44,470 bases of DNA, taken from NCBI RefSeq assembly GCF_002608075.1, contig NZ_LAHA01000017.1, positions 68,454-112,923 of the forward strand, read 5' to 3'. The stretch is from Nostoc linckia z4. Lineage in GTDB: Bacteria; Cyanobacteriota; Cyanobacteriia; Cyanobacteriales; Nostocaceae. The notes under the pieces are model-generated. The model made no database searches, was not told the DNA's origin, and saw nothing but the letters and a program-made list of their open reading frames with translations. The stretch's first letter is position 1; each line of letters opens with the position of its first letter. Positions 32,471-42,627 of this stretch are shown in pieces. The position numbers and the translations under genes were made by a program.

Positions 32471-32560
32471 TCCCTGGAAAGCCCCATGCCCCATGACGCC
32501 ACTTGCTCCACTTGGGGAGACTCCAAGACCGCAGCGACTCCCCCATGCCCAATGTCCAAA

Positions 32561-33478
32561 TCAAAACAGCCACAGCCAAATCGGCAGAGTAACCAACAAT
32601 AGAATGACTCCACTGGCTAATGCTGTCACAGCCAAATCGCGATCGAGATTAAATGCTTCGGCAATTACTAGTGTGGCGAAAGCTGGAGGCATAGCCATTT
32701 GCAATACTATTACCTTGGCTGTGGAACCCGTTAATCCAAATAGTGGTAGGATGCTGCCCAAGATTAATGGCACTAGTAGCATTTTGATGATTAAACTGAT
32801 GCTTGCTTGTGGTAGGCTGCGCCAAGAATTGAGTAGTGCTAATCGCATTCCAATTAGCACTAAAGATAAAGCTAGGATAGTCCAAGCCAATTTCTCTAGG
32901 AATAATTCCACAACGGTGGGAATTGCCACCTCTCGAAATACTAATCCAAATCCGAAACTCCACAGACCAGGATTAATTAAGATGGCTTTCACGGTGTACC
33001 AGTGATTTTGGACGCCACCGCCAAAACGTGCTGCTAGGAATACACCCAAGCCATAACTTCCGGGAAAGGAACCTAACAAATCGTAAAATAACGCCCAAGC
33101 AAAGTATTCCTTACCTACCATTGCTAAGGTGATGGGAAAACCGAGAAAGCCTGTGTTCCCAAACATCGTCGTTAGCAGGAAGCTAGCTTGGGTTGGCGCT
33201 TGGGGAATGGTATTTCTAAAATGGGCTTGTGCTTTCATACCTACCCAACCTAAAAAAGCACCGAGTAGAATGGCTAGGTAAGCGATGGCAGGTGCAATCC
33301 AAACCTGCGCCGACAAGCTGGATTGACGCAAAAAAGATACTATGCTTATGGGTACTCCCACCCAATACAGAAACCGTCCGAGAAGGGTAGGAACTGTCAT
33401 AGGTAGTTTGCGTCCCAAAATAAAACCTACCAGTACTAATCCTCCTAGCTTGACGTATAGTTCTAAAAGGTTTGTCAA
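32561..33478 (-). CDS. AEC-family transporter, 305 aa
   Basis: About ten hydrophobic helices are arranged as in the auxin efflux carrier family, including GNTGFLGFPITLAMVGKEYFAWALFYDLLG and the C-terminal GLTGSTAKVIVLQMAMPPAFATLVIAEAFNLD, the typical crossover region. Members move organic anions or amino-acid-like compounds; no substrate is assigned. The start is unusual: TTG at 33478 preceded by AGGTGG. The next ATG, 26 codons on, would cut away the first helix. It is convergent with the phosphoribosyltransferase gene and divergent from the peptidase gene. Confidence 0.85.
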   Translation of the reverse strand: MTNLLELYVKLGGLVLVGFILGRKLPMTVPTLLGRFLYWVGVPISIVSFLRQSSLSAQVWIAPAIAYLAILLGAFLGWVGMKAQAHFRNTIPQAPTQASFLLTTMFGNTGFLGFPITLAMVGKEYFAWALFYDLLGSFPGSYGLGVFLAARFGGGVQNHWYTVKAILINPGLWSFGFGLVFREVAIPTVVELFLEKLAWTILALSLVLIGMRLALLNSWRSLPQASISLIIKMLLVPLILGSILPLFGLTGSTAKVIVLQMAMPPAFATLVIAEAFNLDRDLAVTALASGVILLLVTLPIWLWLF

Positions 33479-33549
33479 AATTCCACCTAAGAACCATCAA
33501 TATAAAATGCTACCTGTTACTTATACTTTTGTCCAGTGCTAAATATGTT

Positions 33550-34380
33550 ATGGCTATCCCACAAAACAGGAGTTTTCCCTTGAAGAAAGCTGGGTTTTCT
33601 AAAAAACTGCAAAATTCATCACACGATCCTGATGACATTCCAGTAGCTATACGCGATACTCCTGTTGCAACACCGAAAGCGTGGTTGCAACCCCAAATTT
33701 TACTAATTGGGGGAGCTGCGGGATTTGTATTACTGGCTTTAGTAAGCAGTTTTTTGTTTTTCCTAACAACACCGAGAAAAACTGCCAATTCCGAACCTTC
33801 ACCAGTTAGTTCTGCTCCTGCGACTCCCCAAGCATCTAATGATTCCAACAATACTCTTTTGGGACATCTGACATATACACAAGCGCCAGAATCAGACCTG
33901 GTAATCATTTCCGGAAATAGGGGCATCAGAATGCGGAAAGCTGCTGCCCAAAAATTTCAGGAGATGGTGGCAACAGCGCGGAGTGCAAATGTAATTTTGG
34001 TGCCAATTTCTGGCTTTCGCTCAGTTAAAGACCAAGAGCAATTGTTTTTTGTTCTTGGTGCCCAGAAAAATCAAACACCAGCCCAACGAGCTGCCCTCAG
34101 CGCTCCTCCCGGTCATAGCGAACATCACACGGGCTACGCTGTGGATATTGGAGATGGTGCAGCACCAGCAACTAATCTTGAAACTAAATTTGAAAATACC
34201 AAAGCTTATCAGTGGCTACGAACAAATGCAGCGCGTTTTGGCTTTGAAATGTCTTTTCCCAAAAATAATGTTCAAGGCGTGAGTTATGAACCTTGGCACT
34301 GGCGTTTTGTTGGCGATCGCGATAGTTTGGAAACATTCTATAGAGCCAGAAATTTAAAACCAACTCCGGCGGCTCAATAA
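33550..34380 (+). CDS. VanY-type D-alanyl-D-alanine carboxypeptidase (M15B)
   Basis: This 276-aa protein has a cytoplasmic tail, one membrane helix (ILLIGGAAGFVLLALVSSFLF, about residues 48-70) and a Ser/Pro/Thr-rich linker. The peptidase domain carries zinc and catalytic motifs SGFRSVKDQ, SEHHTGYAVDIGD and EPWHWRFVGD. M15B enzymes remove the terminal D-Ala from peptidoglycan stems. The ATG at 33550 is chosen because it matches the MAIPQ start expected for cyanobacterial relatives; longer frames from 33472 have poor N-termini. It is likely active in the periplasm. The PBP2 gene lies convergently downstream. Confidence 0.9.
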   Translation: MAIPQNRSFPLKKAGFSKKLQNSSHDPDDIPVAIRDTPVATPKAWLQPQILLIGGAAGFVLLALVSSFLFFLTTPRKTANSEPSPVSSAPATPQASNDSNNTLLGHLTYTQAPESDLVIISGNRGIRMRKAAAQKFQEMVATARSANVILVPISGFRSVKDQEQLFFVLGAQKNQTPAQRAALSAPPGHSEHHTGYAVDIGDGAAPATNLETKFENTKAYQWLRTNAARFGFEMSFPKNNVQGVSYEPWHWRFVGDRDSLETFYRARNLKPTPAAQ

Positions 34381-34431
34381 TATTTATTGATTGAAGAGGG
34401 AGTGTTGACTGCTGACTGTTGATTGTTGACT

Positions 34432-34451
34432 GGGGAGTTATTATTCTCCCC
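34432..34451. terminator. Short hairpin between vanY and mrdA
   Basis: GGGGAG and CTCCCC pair around an 8-base TTATTATT loop between two convergent stop codons. It is preceded by a TTGACTG-type repeat. It lacks a T-run, so its termination strength is uncertain. Confidence 0.4.
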
Positions 34452-34502
34452 CCCCATCTCGATTTGCCGATTTTTGCGATCGCTACCTCAGCCCTATTAC
34501 TT

Positions 34503-36335
34503 TTATCGGCTTTTTACTGGATTTTCACTTTCTGGTTTTTGATATTTACCTGGATACTTTCGATAAAAATATTCTTCCATAATTTGTAAAATCATTGGTG
34601 CAGCAACGCTACCACCACCACCACCGGAATGTTCAGCAAAGGCCACGATGGCAATTTCTGGACGATCTGCGGGAGCATAAGCACCGAACCAAGCGTGATT
34701 TTGTTTAACATGACCCTTCCATGCTTCAGCGGTACCACTTTTACCAGCTACTGGAGGAATGGTTGGTTTGTTCAAAGCTTTTCCCGTACCTTCAGATACT
34801 ACTTTTCGCAGTCCTTGACGCAGAACAGTTATGGTTGTCGGCTTCATATTCAAAGACTCTCGCCAGCTTTTGGCTTCTTCATTGTCTTTGAGCAAATGCG
34901 GCTGGACTCGGTAACCACCGTTAGCTGGTACGGAAAACATAATCGCCACTTGCAAAGGTGTTGTTTGTAAAGCGCCTTGACCAATTGACATGTTAATGCT
35001 GTCTCCTACAGTCCAAGGCATCTTCCATGCTTTCTGTTTCCATGCTTCATCTGGTACTAAACCTGCTGTTTCTTCGTTTACAAATTCAAAGCCAGTTTTT
35101 TTACCAAATCCATACTTGTGAGTCCATTCAATTAATGTCGGGCCGCCAACTCCGCGACCAATTTGATAAAAGAATGTATCACTACTCCACTGTAATGCTC
35201 CCACGAAACCCAACGGGCCAAATCCGGCGTGGTTCCATTCGCCAAAACGTGTACCCCCAATGTTTAAGGAACCGTAGGTTTGTAAAACTGTGCTAGGCGA
35301 AAATTTTCCTGATTCTAACCCAGCAGTGGTAGTAACTATTTTGAACGTACTGGCGGGTGGAAAGGCACTGAGGGCACGATTTACTAAGGGATGTTCTACA
35401 CCTTGAACGCTTTCCCAATCTTTTTGGGTGAGTTTTTGTTTGGAGAAAATATTAGGGTCAAAGGTGGGGTGAGATACCATTGCTAAAACCGCACCATTTC
35501 TGGGATCTAACGCGACGATCGCTCCATTGCGATTGCCTAAAGCTTTTTCAGCTGTCTTTTGCATCTCTAAATCTATGGTCAAGTGCAAATCATTACCAGC
35601 TTTGGCTTGTTTCTCTCCCAAAACCCGCAGCGGTCGCCCAGCGCCATCCACTTCTACCTGTTGACCTCCCCATTCACCCCGCAACATTTTCTCATAAGCC
35701 TTCTCAACTCCCATTTGACCGATGACATCACCCAATCTGTAACCTTCTTGCTTCCTTTGTTTTAACTGTTCGGGGGTTAGTTCTCTTGTATAACCTAGTA
35801 CATGTGCTAGTTCTTTACCATGCGGGTAGTAACGAACTGCTTCCGTAGAAATTTCTACGTCTTTGAGTTCGCTTTCATACTCCTTTAAGGCCGTAATTTG
35901 TGCTTCATTCAAATCACGAGCAATGCGAATCAAAGAAGAAGAGTTAGCACCAGCTTCTTCTAGTTTCTTTTCCATCTCTTCTTCGGGAACATCCAGAATT
36001 TGAGATAGACGTGGAGCCACAACCGACCACGAAGGTTTAGTATGTGCCATCGGCCACAAATATACAGAACGAGGATAGCGAGTACTAGCTAAAAGTTTGC
36101 CGTTGCGGTCAAAAATATTCCCCCGTTCTGGTTGTTTGGGGATCATACGAATGCGATTTGCTTCTGCTCGTTTGCGATGATTTCCGCCTTCAATAATTTG
36201 CAAGTATGCTAAACGAGTACCGATTCCCGTCACCATCAACAGAGTAAATACGATGAAAAATATCGGCTGGACACCGCGTCCCACTGTGCGTGTATTTTTT
36301 TTCCCACCAAATGGAGATGGTTTTAATAAAGTCAT
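34503..36335 (-). CDS. mrdA: Penicillin-binding protein 2 (class B transpeptidase)
   Basis: This 610-aa protein has one N-terminal membrane helix (about 23-46), the pedestal domain with RGNIFDRNGKLLA, and a transpeptidase domain. The three active-site boxes are STFK (329-332), SSD (384-386) and KSGT (532-535), all intact. PBP2 cross-links peptidoglycan during side-wall elongation and works with RodA and MreB. Length and motifs are normal. It is a single gene here, divergent from potA, with a shared 200-bp upstream region. The C-terminus carries a short basic tail (KYQKPESENPVKSR). Confidence 0.93.
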   Translation of the reverse strand: MTLLKPSPFGGKKNTRTVGRGVQPIFFIVFTLLMVTGIGTRLAYLQIIEGGNHRKRAEANRIRMIPKQPERGNIFDRNGKLLASTRYPRSVYLWPMAHTKPSWSVVAPRLSQILDVPEEEMEKKLEEAGANSSSLIRIARDLNEAQITALKEYESELKDVEISTEAVRYYPHGKELAHVLGYTRELTPEQLKQRKQEGYRLGDVIGQMGVEKAYEKMLRGEWGGQQVEVDGAGRPLRVLGEKQAKAGNDLHLTIDLEMQKTAEKALGNRNGAIVALDPRNGAVLAMVSHPTFDPNIFSKQKLTQKDWESVQGVEHPLVNRALSAFPPASTFKIVTTTAGLESGKFSPSTVLQTYGSLNIGGTRFGEWNHAGFGPLGFVGALQWSSDTFFYQIGRGVGGPTLIEWTHKYGFGKKTGFEFVNEETAGLVPDEAWKQKAWKMPWTVGDSINMSIGQGALQTTPLQVAIMFSVPANGGYRVQPHLLKDNEEAKSWRESLNMKPTTITVLRQGLRKVVSEGTGKALNKPTIPPVAGKSGTAEAWKGHVKQNHAWFGAYAPADRPEIAIVAFAEHSGGGGGSVAAPMILQIMEEYFYRKYPGKYQKPESENPVKSR

Positions 36336-36535
36336 AAGAGAAAAACTATTTCAAAATTTAGATTATCTGTAAATATTTACGATCGCCACTACTGGGTGAT
36401 AGAGAATTAGCTTGGTATATTTATGAACATATTGTTTTTGGCGGATACAATAAACCAAAGTGTCAAATCTAGTCTGCCCAATAGAGTAGATAAATTGACC
36501 AAATCAGGTAAAATCACGGCATTCTACTAAGGATT

Positions 36536-37666
36536 ATGGCTCAAACTGTGATGCAGAATCAGAGGGCGATCGCAGGTTTTCATCCACTTGACGTTGAACT
36601 GCGTAATGTATTCAAGTTTTTCGATCGAGAACCAGCAGTTCACGGAATCGACTTGGAAGTTAAACAGGGGGAATTTTTTAGTATTTTAGGCCCCTCCGGT
36701 TGTGGAAAGACAACAACACTGCGCTTAATAGCAGGCTTTGAAATAGCTGACACTGGTAAAGTATTGATTCAGGGTCAATCTATGACTAATGTGCCCCCTT
36801 ACCGCCGACCAGTCAATACCGTATTTCAAAGTTACGCTTTATTTAACCACTTAAATGTTTGGGATAACATTGCCTTTGGACTGCGGTTAAAAAAATTACG
36901 TAAAGCTGTAATTGAAAGTAGAGTCCAAGAAGCTTTAAAACTGGTGAAAATGGAAAGTTTAAAATCGCGCTTTCCCAACCAACTTTCCGGCGGTCAACAG
37001 CAACGGGTTGCTTTGGCTAGAGCTTTAGTCAACCGTCCCGCCGTTGTCCTACTAGATGAACCTTTAGGGGCCTTGGATTTAAAATTACGCAAGGAAATGC
37101 AAGTTGAGTTATCAAATTTACATCAAGACTTGGGTTTGACCTTCGTGATGGTAACACACGACCAAGAAGAAGCGCTTTCTTTGAGCGATCGCATTGCCGT
37201 CATGAATCAAGGCAAAATAGAGCAAATTGGTACTCCCAGCGAAATTTACGAACGTCCCCAAACATCTTTTGTAGCTGATTTTATCGGGGATACCAATTTA
37301 TTTAGCGGTGAAATTCTCGCCGTAAACTCTGCTGATGTGCAAATTTTGACAAAAACTGGTCTCTCAATTACCGTTGCTCGCGCTGAAGATACCCCATCTC
37401 AACTATCACAATCTGTGATTGTTAGTGTACGCCCAGAAAAAATTCAGTTGTCCCTTTATCCCCCTAATTTACCAACAAACTGTTTTGAAGGTCGATTAGT
37501 TAATGTGATGTATTTAGGAACACATGTTAATTACATCATGGAATTAACAAATGGCGTCAAAATAAATGCATTACAACCTAATACTTTTGGTAGCCTACCA
37601 GACCGCGATACACCAATTTATGCTTGGTGGGCAGAAACCGATTGTTTAGCATTATTAAGTAATTAG
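36536..37666 (+). CDS. potA: Spermidine/putrescine-type ABC importer ATPase
   Basis: This 376-aa ATPase has Walker [10 protein letters not shown] (52-60), FQSYALF, signature LSGGQQQR (150), Walker B VVLLDEP (170-176), the His switch VTHDQEEAL and a C-terminal TOBE domain (residues about 285-370). The PotA layout is clear, and the [17 protein letters not shown] segment is typical. PotA powers import of polyamines. AAGGA lies close before the ATG. No PotB, PotC or PotD gene follows; the next gene is rsmA, so this subunit must work with partners encoded elsewhere. It shares the window with speY, but there is no evidence of joint regulation. Confidence 0.85.
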   Translation: MAQTVMQNQRAIAGFHPLDVELRNVFKFFDREPAVHGIDLEVKQGEFFSILGPSGCGKTTTLRLIAGFEIADTGKVLIQGQSMTNVPPYRRPVNTVFQSYALFNHLNVWDNIAFGLRLKKLRKAVIESRVQEALKLVKMESLKSRFPNQLSGGQQQRVALARALVNRPAVVLLDEPLGALDLKLRKEMQVELSNLHQDLGLTFVMVTHDQEEALSLSDRIAVMNQGKIEQIGTPSEIYERPQTSFVADFIGDTNLFSGEILAVNSADVQILTKTGLSITVARAEDTPSQLSQSVIVSVRPEKIQLSLYPPNLPTNCFEGRLVNVMYLGTHVNYIMELTNGVKINALQPNTFGSLPDRDTPIYAWWAETDCLALLSN

Positions 37667-37962
37667 TGGTTGTTTGTTTCTTAGGAAACTACAAAAAAGC
37701 TAAGTACAACATTTCATTAATTTCTACCAAATTTTTTGCGTACCTTGGCGTTGAAATGTCAACGCTTTACTAACAGACAAATTCAGAAAAGTTTCATAAC
37801 CCTTAAATTTCGTTGATAATATTTTTGTGAATTCCGATTTAATTAGATTAATTCGGTTACTAATTCTATGCCAGCTTGCTGTTTACTGAATTATTTTTTG
37901 ATAAAAAACTAACAAACACATCTTTCGGAAAAATCTAAAAACCACACCAGGTAAAACTATAA

Positions 37963-38787
37963 ATGATCCGACCGCGCAAGGTCTTTGCTCAGCATTGGCT
38001 TAAAAGTGAAAAAGCACTCGACGCAATTATTAAAGCAGCAGAGTGTCAACAGAGCGATCGCATCCTGGAAATCGGCCCAGGAACGGGTATTCTCACTCGT
38101 CGCTTACTACCTTTAGTACAATCTCTACTAGCAGTTGAAATAGACCGCGACTTATGCGAACTATTGGCAAAGCAACTAGCTAAAAGAGAAAATTTTCTAC
38201 TTTTACAAGGAGATTTTCTCACCGTAGATTTACCATCTCACTTGGTAGCGTTTCCTAATTTCCAAAAGCAAAATAAAGTAGTAGCCAATATCCCCTACAA
38301 TATTACAGGCCCAATTATTGAAAAACTACTCGGTACTATTGCTAACCCCAACCCCGAACCGTTTGCCTCAATAGTGCTGCTGGTACAAAAAGAAGTAGCA
38401 GAAAGATTGTACGCCCAAGCAGGGTCAAAAGCCTTTGGTGCCTTGAGCTTACGAGTACAATATTTAGCCGAGTGTGAATTAATTTGCACAGTCCCAGCCG
38501 CCGCATTCCATCCACCCCCAAAAGTCGATTCAGCAGTGGTAAGATTGCGTCCCAGAAAAATAGAGATTCCAGCACTCGATCCTAAACAGTTAGAGACTTT
38601 GGTAAAGTTAGGATTTGCCGCCAAGCGCAAAATGTTACGAAATAATTTGCAATCAGCCGTAGAACGCGATCGCTTAACCCAATTACTGGAACAATTAAAA
38701 ATAAATCCTCAAGCCAGAGCCGAAGACCTCAGCGTTGAGCAATGGGTAACTCTGGCAAATGAGTTAAAAGTTAAAAGTGAGAAGTGA
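37963..38787 (+). CDS. rsmA: 16S rRNA dimethyladenosine transferase
   Basis: This 274-aa enzyme, also called KsgA, has the SAM-binding motif EIGPGTG (36-42) and the catalytic NIPYN (about 108-112), with a C-terminal helical domain (FAAKRKMLRNNL). It dimethylates two adjacent adenines in helix 45 of 16S rRNA near the end of small-subunit assembly. Length and motifs are normal. ispE follows after a 184-bp gap of heptamer repeats; this order, rsmA-ispE, is common in cyanobacteria and suggests an operon. The start is the MIRPRKVFAQHWL ATG. Confidence 0.95.
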   Translation: MIRPRKVFAQHWLKSEKALDAIIKAAECQQSDRILEIGPGTGILTRRLLPLVQSLLAVEIDRDLCELLAKQLAKRENFLLLQGDFLTVDLPSHLVAFPNFQKQNKVVANIPYNITGPIIEKLLGTIANPNPEPFASIVLLVQKEVAERLYAQAGSKAFGALSLRVQYLAECELICTVPAAAFHPPPKVDSAVVRLRPRKIEIPALDPKQLETLVKLGFAAKRKMLRNNLQSAVERDRLTQLLEQLKINPQARAEDLSVEQWVTLANELKVKSEK

Positions 38788-38971
38788 AAAGTTAAGAGTG
38801 AGGAGTGAGGAGTGAGGAGTTAAAAGTTAAAAGTCAACTGCGAGATAGTCGTCTAGATTTAAAACTCAAAATTCACTCACTCCTAACTCCCAACTCCCAA
38901 CTCCCAATTCCTAACTCCCAACTCCCAACTCCTAACTCCCAACTCATAACTCCCAACTCCCAACTTTCAAA
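38788..38971. repeat. Heptamer repeats between rsmA and ispE
   Basis: The left part has GTTAAAA and GTGAGGA repeats (38766-38840). The right part has many CTCCCAA/CTCCTAA repeats (38880-38965) whose sense is roughly the reverse complement of the left, so the mRNA could fold into a long imperfect hairpin. The array sits between two genes likely to be cotranscribed. Confidence 0.8.
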
Positions 38972-39925
38972 ATGCATTCCTACAGTTTAATTGCCCCTGC
39001 TAAAATCAATTTGTATTTGGAAATCATTGGCCATCGCCCTGATGGCTATCATGAGTTAGCAATGATACTCCAAAGTATTTCCCTGGGAGACCGCATTAAT
39101 ATAGTATCCACAAGCAATGAAAGTATTCGTCTCCACTGCAATCACCCACAAGTACCTATAGATAAAAGTAATTTAGCATACAAAGCAGCGGAATTAATGG
39201 CGAGGGAATTTCCTGAAGCCTTTGCTAAGTATGGGGGTCTGGAAATTAGCATCGACAAACAAATTCCTGTAGCTGCTGGGTTAGCTGGAGGTTCGACAAA
39301 TGCAGCCGCTGTGTTGGTAGGAATAGATCTACTCTGGAAATTGGGACTAACTCAGTCAGAATTAGAAGAATTGGGAGCAACACTCGGTTCAGATGTACCG
39401 TTTTGTGTATCAGGTGGAACGGCGATCGCCACAGGTAGAGGCGAACAACTTTCTCCATTACCAAGTTTGGATAACATATATATAGTATTGGCAAAATACC
39501 GCCGTTTAGAAGTTTCTACTGCTTGGGCTTACAAAACCTATCGCCAGGAATTTGGTGATTCTTATATTAGAGATACCAACGACTTAGCAGCACGGGCTAA
39601 TGCAGTCCACTCAGGAGAAATAGTAAAAGCGATTTTTGAGAAAAACGCAGAAAAAATAGCCCAAAAACTGCACAATGATTTAGAACGTGTAGTATTACCA
39701 GCTTATCCCCAAGTACTGCAACTCCGAGAAGTCTTTGCAAATCAAGAAGGCGTTTTAGGAACAATGATGTCTGGTTCTGGGCCGACAGTATTTGCTCTTT
39801 TTGATTCTGAACAGCAAGCAGAAAAAGTTAAGCTGCATGTCAGAGAAGCAATTTCCGATGAAGACTTAGAATTCTTTGTGAGTCGGACAATTACACACGG
39901 TATTCAGGTGGCATCTTCAGTTTAA
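38972..39925 (+). CDS. ispE: 4-diphosphocytidyl-2-C-methyl-D-erythritol kinase
   Basis: This 317-aa GHMP kinase has the substrate motif [10 protein letters not shown] (residues 9-18), the ATP-binding loop [15 protein letters not shown] and the C-terminal [13 protein letters not shown]. IspE phosphorylates CDP-methylerythritol in the MEP pathway, the route to isoprenoids, including carotenoids and the phytol of chlorophyll. Length is normal. It starts at the ATG directly after the heptamer repeats. A DUF3082 gene follows 108 bp downstream on the same strand. Confidence 0.95.
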   Translation: MHSYSLIAPAKINLYLEIIGHRPDGYHELAMILQSISLGDRINIVSTSNESIRLHCNHPQVPIDKSNLAYKAAELMAREFPEAFAKYGGLEISIDKQIPVAAGLAGGSTNAAAVLVGIDLLWKLGLTQSELEELGATLGSDVPFCVSGGTAIATGRGEQLSPLPSLDNIYIVLAKYRRLEVSTAWAYKTYRQEFGDSYIRDTNDLAARANAVHSGEIVKAIFEKNAEKIAQKLHNDLERVVLPAYPQVLQLREVFANQEGVLGTMMSGSGPTVFALFDSEQQAEKVKLHVREAISDEDLEFFVSRTITHGIQVASSV

Positions 39926-40033
39926 AAATGGAGAGTGGTGAGTGAAAAAGGCGAGAGGACAAGGACAAAAACTCCCCACTCAACACTGCTTGTTTTCCCA
40001 ATTGAAAATCCCAAATCTAAAATCTAAAATTGT

Positions 40034-40363
40034 ATGAGTGACCAAAATCTAACCCCAAAAACAGATTCTCAAGTTCAGGTGACAGCAAGCCCGTTGCGTT
40101 CGATAATTGGTGCTGTAATTTCTGGAGCAATGGCATTTGGACTGTATTCGCTAATGATTAGCATCGCCACTAGTTTTGCTACCAAACCTGTCCATTCATT
40201 GAATCCATTAGTAATAAAAATTACTTCGGCTGTCCGCACATTAGTAGTTGGTGTAGTTGCTTTAGGAAGCGGCATCTTTGGCATAGTAGCAATTGGTTTG
40301 TTGGCGTTGACACTGCAATTATTAATACAGCAGTTAACTAAACCGAAAATTAGCGAAAGCTGA
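40034..40363 (+). CDS. DUF3082 membrane protein, 109 aa
   Basis: This small protein is of a type found across cyanobacteria: a polar N-terminus of about 20 residues, then two membrane helices (GAVISGAMAFGLYSLMISIA, about 26-47, and VVGVVALGSGIFGIVAIGLL, about 71-95), and a short basic tail. Function unknown. It follows ispE on the same strand, as is common in cyanobacteria. It is convergent with the AraC-type response-regulator gene, their stops being 14 bp apart. Confidence 0.8.
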   Translation: MSDQNLTPKTDSQVQVTASPLRSIIGAVISGAMAFGLYSLMISIATSFATKPVHSLNPLVIKITSAVRTLVVGVVALGSGIFGIVAIGLLALTLQLLIQQLTKPKISES

Positions 40364-40377
40364 GAATTTGCTATGAA

Positions 40378-41247
40378 TCAACAACCTAAAGAGACAAGTT
40401 TTTCCAAGGAACCATGATTTTTAATTAATTGTAGTTTCGTAGTTTTCGAGGATTCAAGAAGTTGTTGTTGTTTCCTCCAAGTTTTTGGTGAAAGACCGTG
40501 ATGTTGACGAAACTGGCGGGAAAAATGACATGTATTTTGATAGCCTACTGCAATACCAATCTTCTCAATTGTTTGATTGGTATTTTTGAGTAATGGACGT
40601 GCTGCTGCCATGCGCCGTTTAACAATCCAAGCGTTTACAGTTTCTCCTGTTTGCTTCGCCACCCGGTTGGTTAAATAAGCAGGTGAATAACCAACTGCAA
40701 CTGCAACATCAGACAAAGTAATTCCTTGGTGATAATTATCTTCAATGAAGTCGAAAACTGATTGTAATTGAGGAATAGATGGAAAAATGGACTCAGAGTT
40801 AATAGACGAAGCTAGCGATCGGTTAATTTGATGAGAGTTATTTGTATACCAATACTTTAATAAAGCTTGCTTTTCAAATCGGACAGCGATCGCTCTGAGT
40901 AAATCCTCTATGGTAGAAGGCTTGGTCAAATAATCATCTGCTCCCAACTCCATACCTTTACGAAGATCCGCTTGAGTATTACTACCAGTCAAAAAAATGA
41001 AAGGAATAATAGCCGTATCAGGATATTGACGCAGTGTAGTCAAAACACTGTAACCATCCATATCTGGCATTAGAATATCGCAAATTACCAAGTCGGGTAA
41101 ATTCTCTTGTGCTTGCTGAATACCAGTCAAGCCATTTTCAGCACCTATGGTATCAAAACCTTGAGCCTCAAGAACCTCTAAGAAGACATTGCGGGTAACT
41201 GCATCATCTTCAATAACAAGAATTTTTTTCGATGATTCGTGTATCAT
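40378..41247 (-). CDS. Response regulator with AraC-type HTH
   Basis: This 289-aa protein has an N-terminal receiver domain with the acidic pair EDD (13-15), the phospho-acceptor Asp in LVICDILMPDMDG (Asp about 57) and FLTGSN and DDYLTKP near the end. The C-terminal half has two AraC-type helix-turn-helices (VAVAVGYSPAYLTNRVAKQTGE and IGIAVGYQNTCHFSRQFRQHHGLSP). It should act as a phosphorylation-controlled transcription factor. No histidine kinase is adjacent. GGA lies just before the ATG. Upstream is the longest gene-free AT-rich stretch of the window, shared divergently with the HetP-like gene. Confidence 0.9.
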   Translation of the reverse strand: MIHESSKKILVIEDDAVTRNVFLEVLEAQGFDTIGAENGLTGIQQAQENLPDLVICDILMPDMDGYSVLTTLRQYPDTAIIPFIFLTGSNTQADLRKGMELGADDYLTKPSTIEDLLRAIAVRFEKQALLKYWYTNNSHQINRSLASSINSESIFPSIPQLQSVFDFIEDNYHQGITLSDVAVAVGYSPAYLTNRVAKQTGETVNAWIVKRRMAAARPLLKNTNQTIEKIGIAVGYQNTCHFSRQFRQHHGLSPKTWRKQQQLLESSKTTKLQLIKNHGSLEKLVSLGC

Positions 41248-42627
41248 TTTTCCATCAATAGGATTTTTGTGGCAGGAAATGACGATCGAACTTTGTTCTG
41301 AGTGTTCTCTAAAAATCTATAAGTCCTTATCCGAACATAGTTACTAGTTAATAACTACGAAAACTGCATCTAGGAACAAGTAAATTTCAACTCTAATTCT
41401 GGCTCTAGCATCAATGGAAAGTTCAATTCAACTTACCTGTACCCACCAGAATTTATATATCTGGTTACTCCATCAAATAAGTTAGATCCACAGTCATTAA
41501 TAAGTTGCTAATCACAGCTTTGTCAAATTCTCAATCCTGTTGTTCTTTAGTCAAAAATAAAATGCATTAACAAGCATCAGATATACGTTATGATTTTAAT
41601 TTTGATTTTAACAATAAAATATGATTTTTTTATAATGGTAATGTAAAGATATTTTTGCAGTTATTCTAGCTATAGACAAATGTTATGTACCATTTTTTAA
41701 ATCTATAACTAAATATAATACCAATGTCTAAAAGAACGTAGACTAATCAAAATGATTATTAATCACTAATATAAATTATTCTCGATTCTATATTCCAATA
41801 CATTCTTTTTAATTCATAGAGATTCAATCATTAAAAATAGTTTTTGCTAATTTAATTTTTCTTTGTTCATTCAGGGATTAAACTATATAAATATAAACAC
41901 TGTCATCTGTCACAAGGTATACTTTTTTTAGATTAATCTTATGCTTATCCAGTCAAATATCCTCCAAAAGGAGTAGAAGGTATCAAGCAAATAGGTACCT
42001 TTAATACTTTTTTTGTCGTCAAAGGATCTTAACGCCTTCTAAAAGGCCTAATTGTAGAACCCAGAAGTTCCTGAATTCCGTATGCATTCACAGATAAAAC
42101 TTCATCAGAACTATTGTGCCTTCTGCCAGTCCAAGTTAGTTTTCCTAAAGAAAATAAATTAGATTTAAAAAACAAAAAAATAGACACGTCCATCAAAAAA
42201 TTTTTCATATACTAGTTTAGCTAACATTGAGTAAGCTTAATGAAGAAGCTGCTTCTGCAATACGGTTCATCTATAAGAGCGGGTTAAACTAGATATTTAT
42301 TTTATCAGTTATACCCGCCCCTACTTTTAATATAAATTTGTCCTAATAATTTCTTGATTCATGGGTTTTTATGTCCTCGAACTATAGGTATAAAAATGCT
42401 GAAGATGAAATAAAAAACACAAGCCAATGAATTGTCGAGAAAAAATACTTAAATATATCTCAATTAAATCTCGATACTCATGTATTAGAAGTTTATATAA
42501 ATTCAATAATTTCGCTCATTGGAATAATGTTACAAAAAATATACTATAAAAAATTTTCAAAATAAATTTCAGTACCAATAACCTGTGAATTAAAGACTTA
42601 TTCTAATAGTATAAAAGAGCACCTGTC
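41248..42627. other. 1.4-kb AT-rich gene-free region
   Basis: No supported gene lies here. It is strongly AT-rich. Near 42020-42060 there is a weak hairpin (CGCCTTCTAAAAGGC) and at 42279-42318 a G+C-rich inverted repeat. A 41-codon basic frame at 42427-42552 is seen but cannot be supported. The region divides the response regulator from the HetP-like gene and is long enough for regulated promoters of both or for small RNAs. Confidence 0.5.
42279..42318. promoter_or_regulatory. Inverted repeat upstream of the HetP-like gene
   Basis: GCGGGTTAAACT and AGTTATACCCGC match as inverted arms at 10 of 12 positions, separated by 16 bases, in otherwise AT-rich DNA, 310 bp before the HetP-like start. 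It could be a hairpin or an operator. It resembles but does not match the known HetR site (GAGGGGTCTAACCCCTC), which has no such spacer. Confidence 0.4.

Noticed and set aside
32493..33005. 170-codon frame opposite the AEC transporter gene, and others like it over mrdA and rsmA
   Set aside because: These are shadows of well-supported genes on the other strand, without family features.
42427..42552. 41-codon basic frame before the HetP-like gene
   Set aside because: Its composition simply follows the AT-rich DNA; it has no ribosome-binding sequence and no recognisable motif. It could not be supported as a gene.
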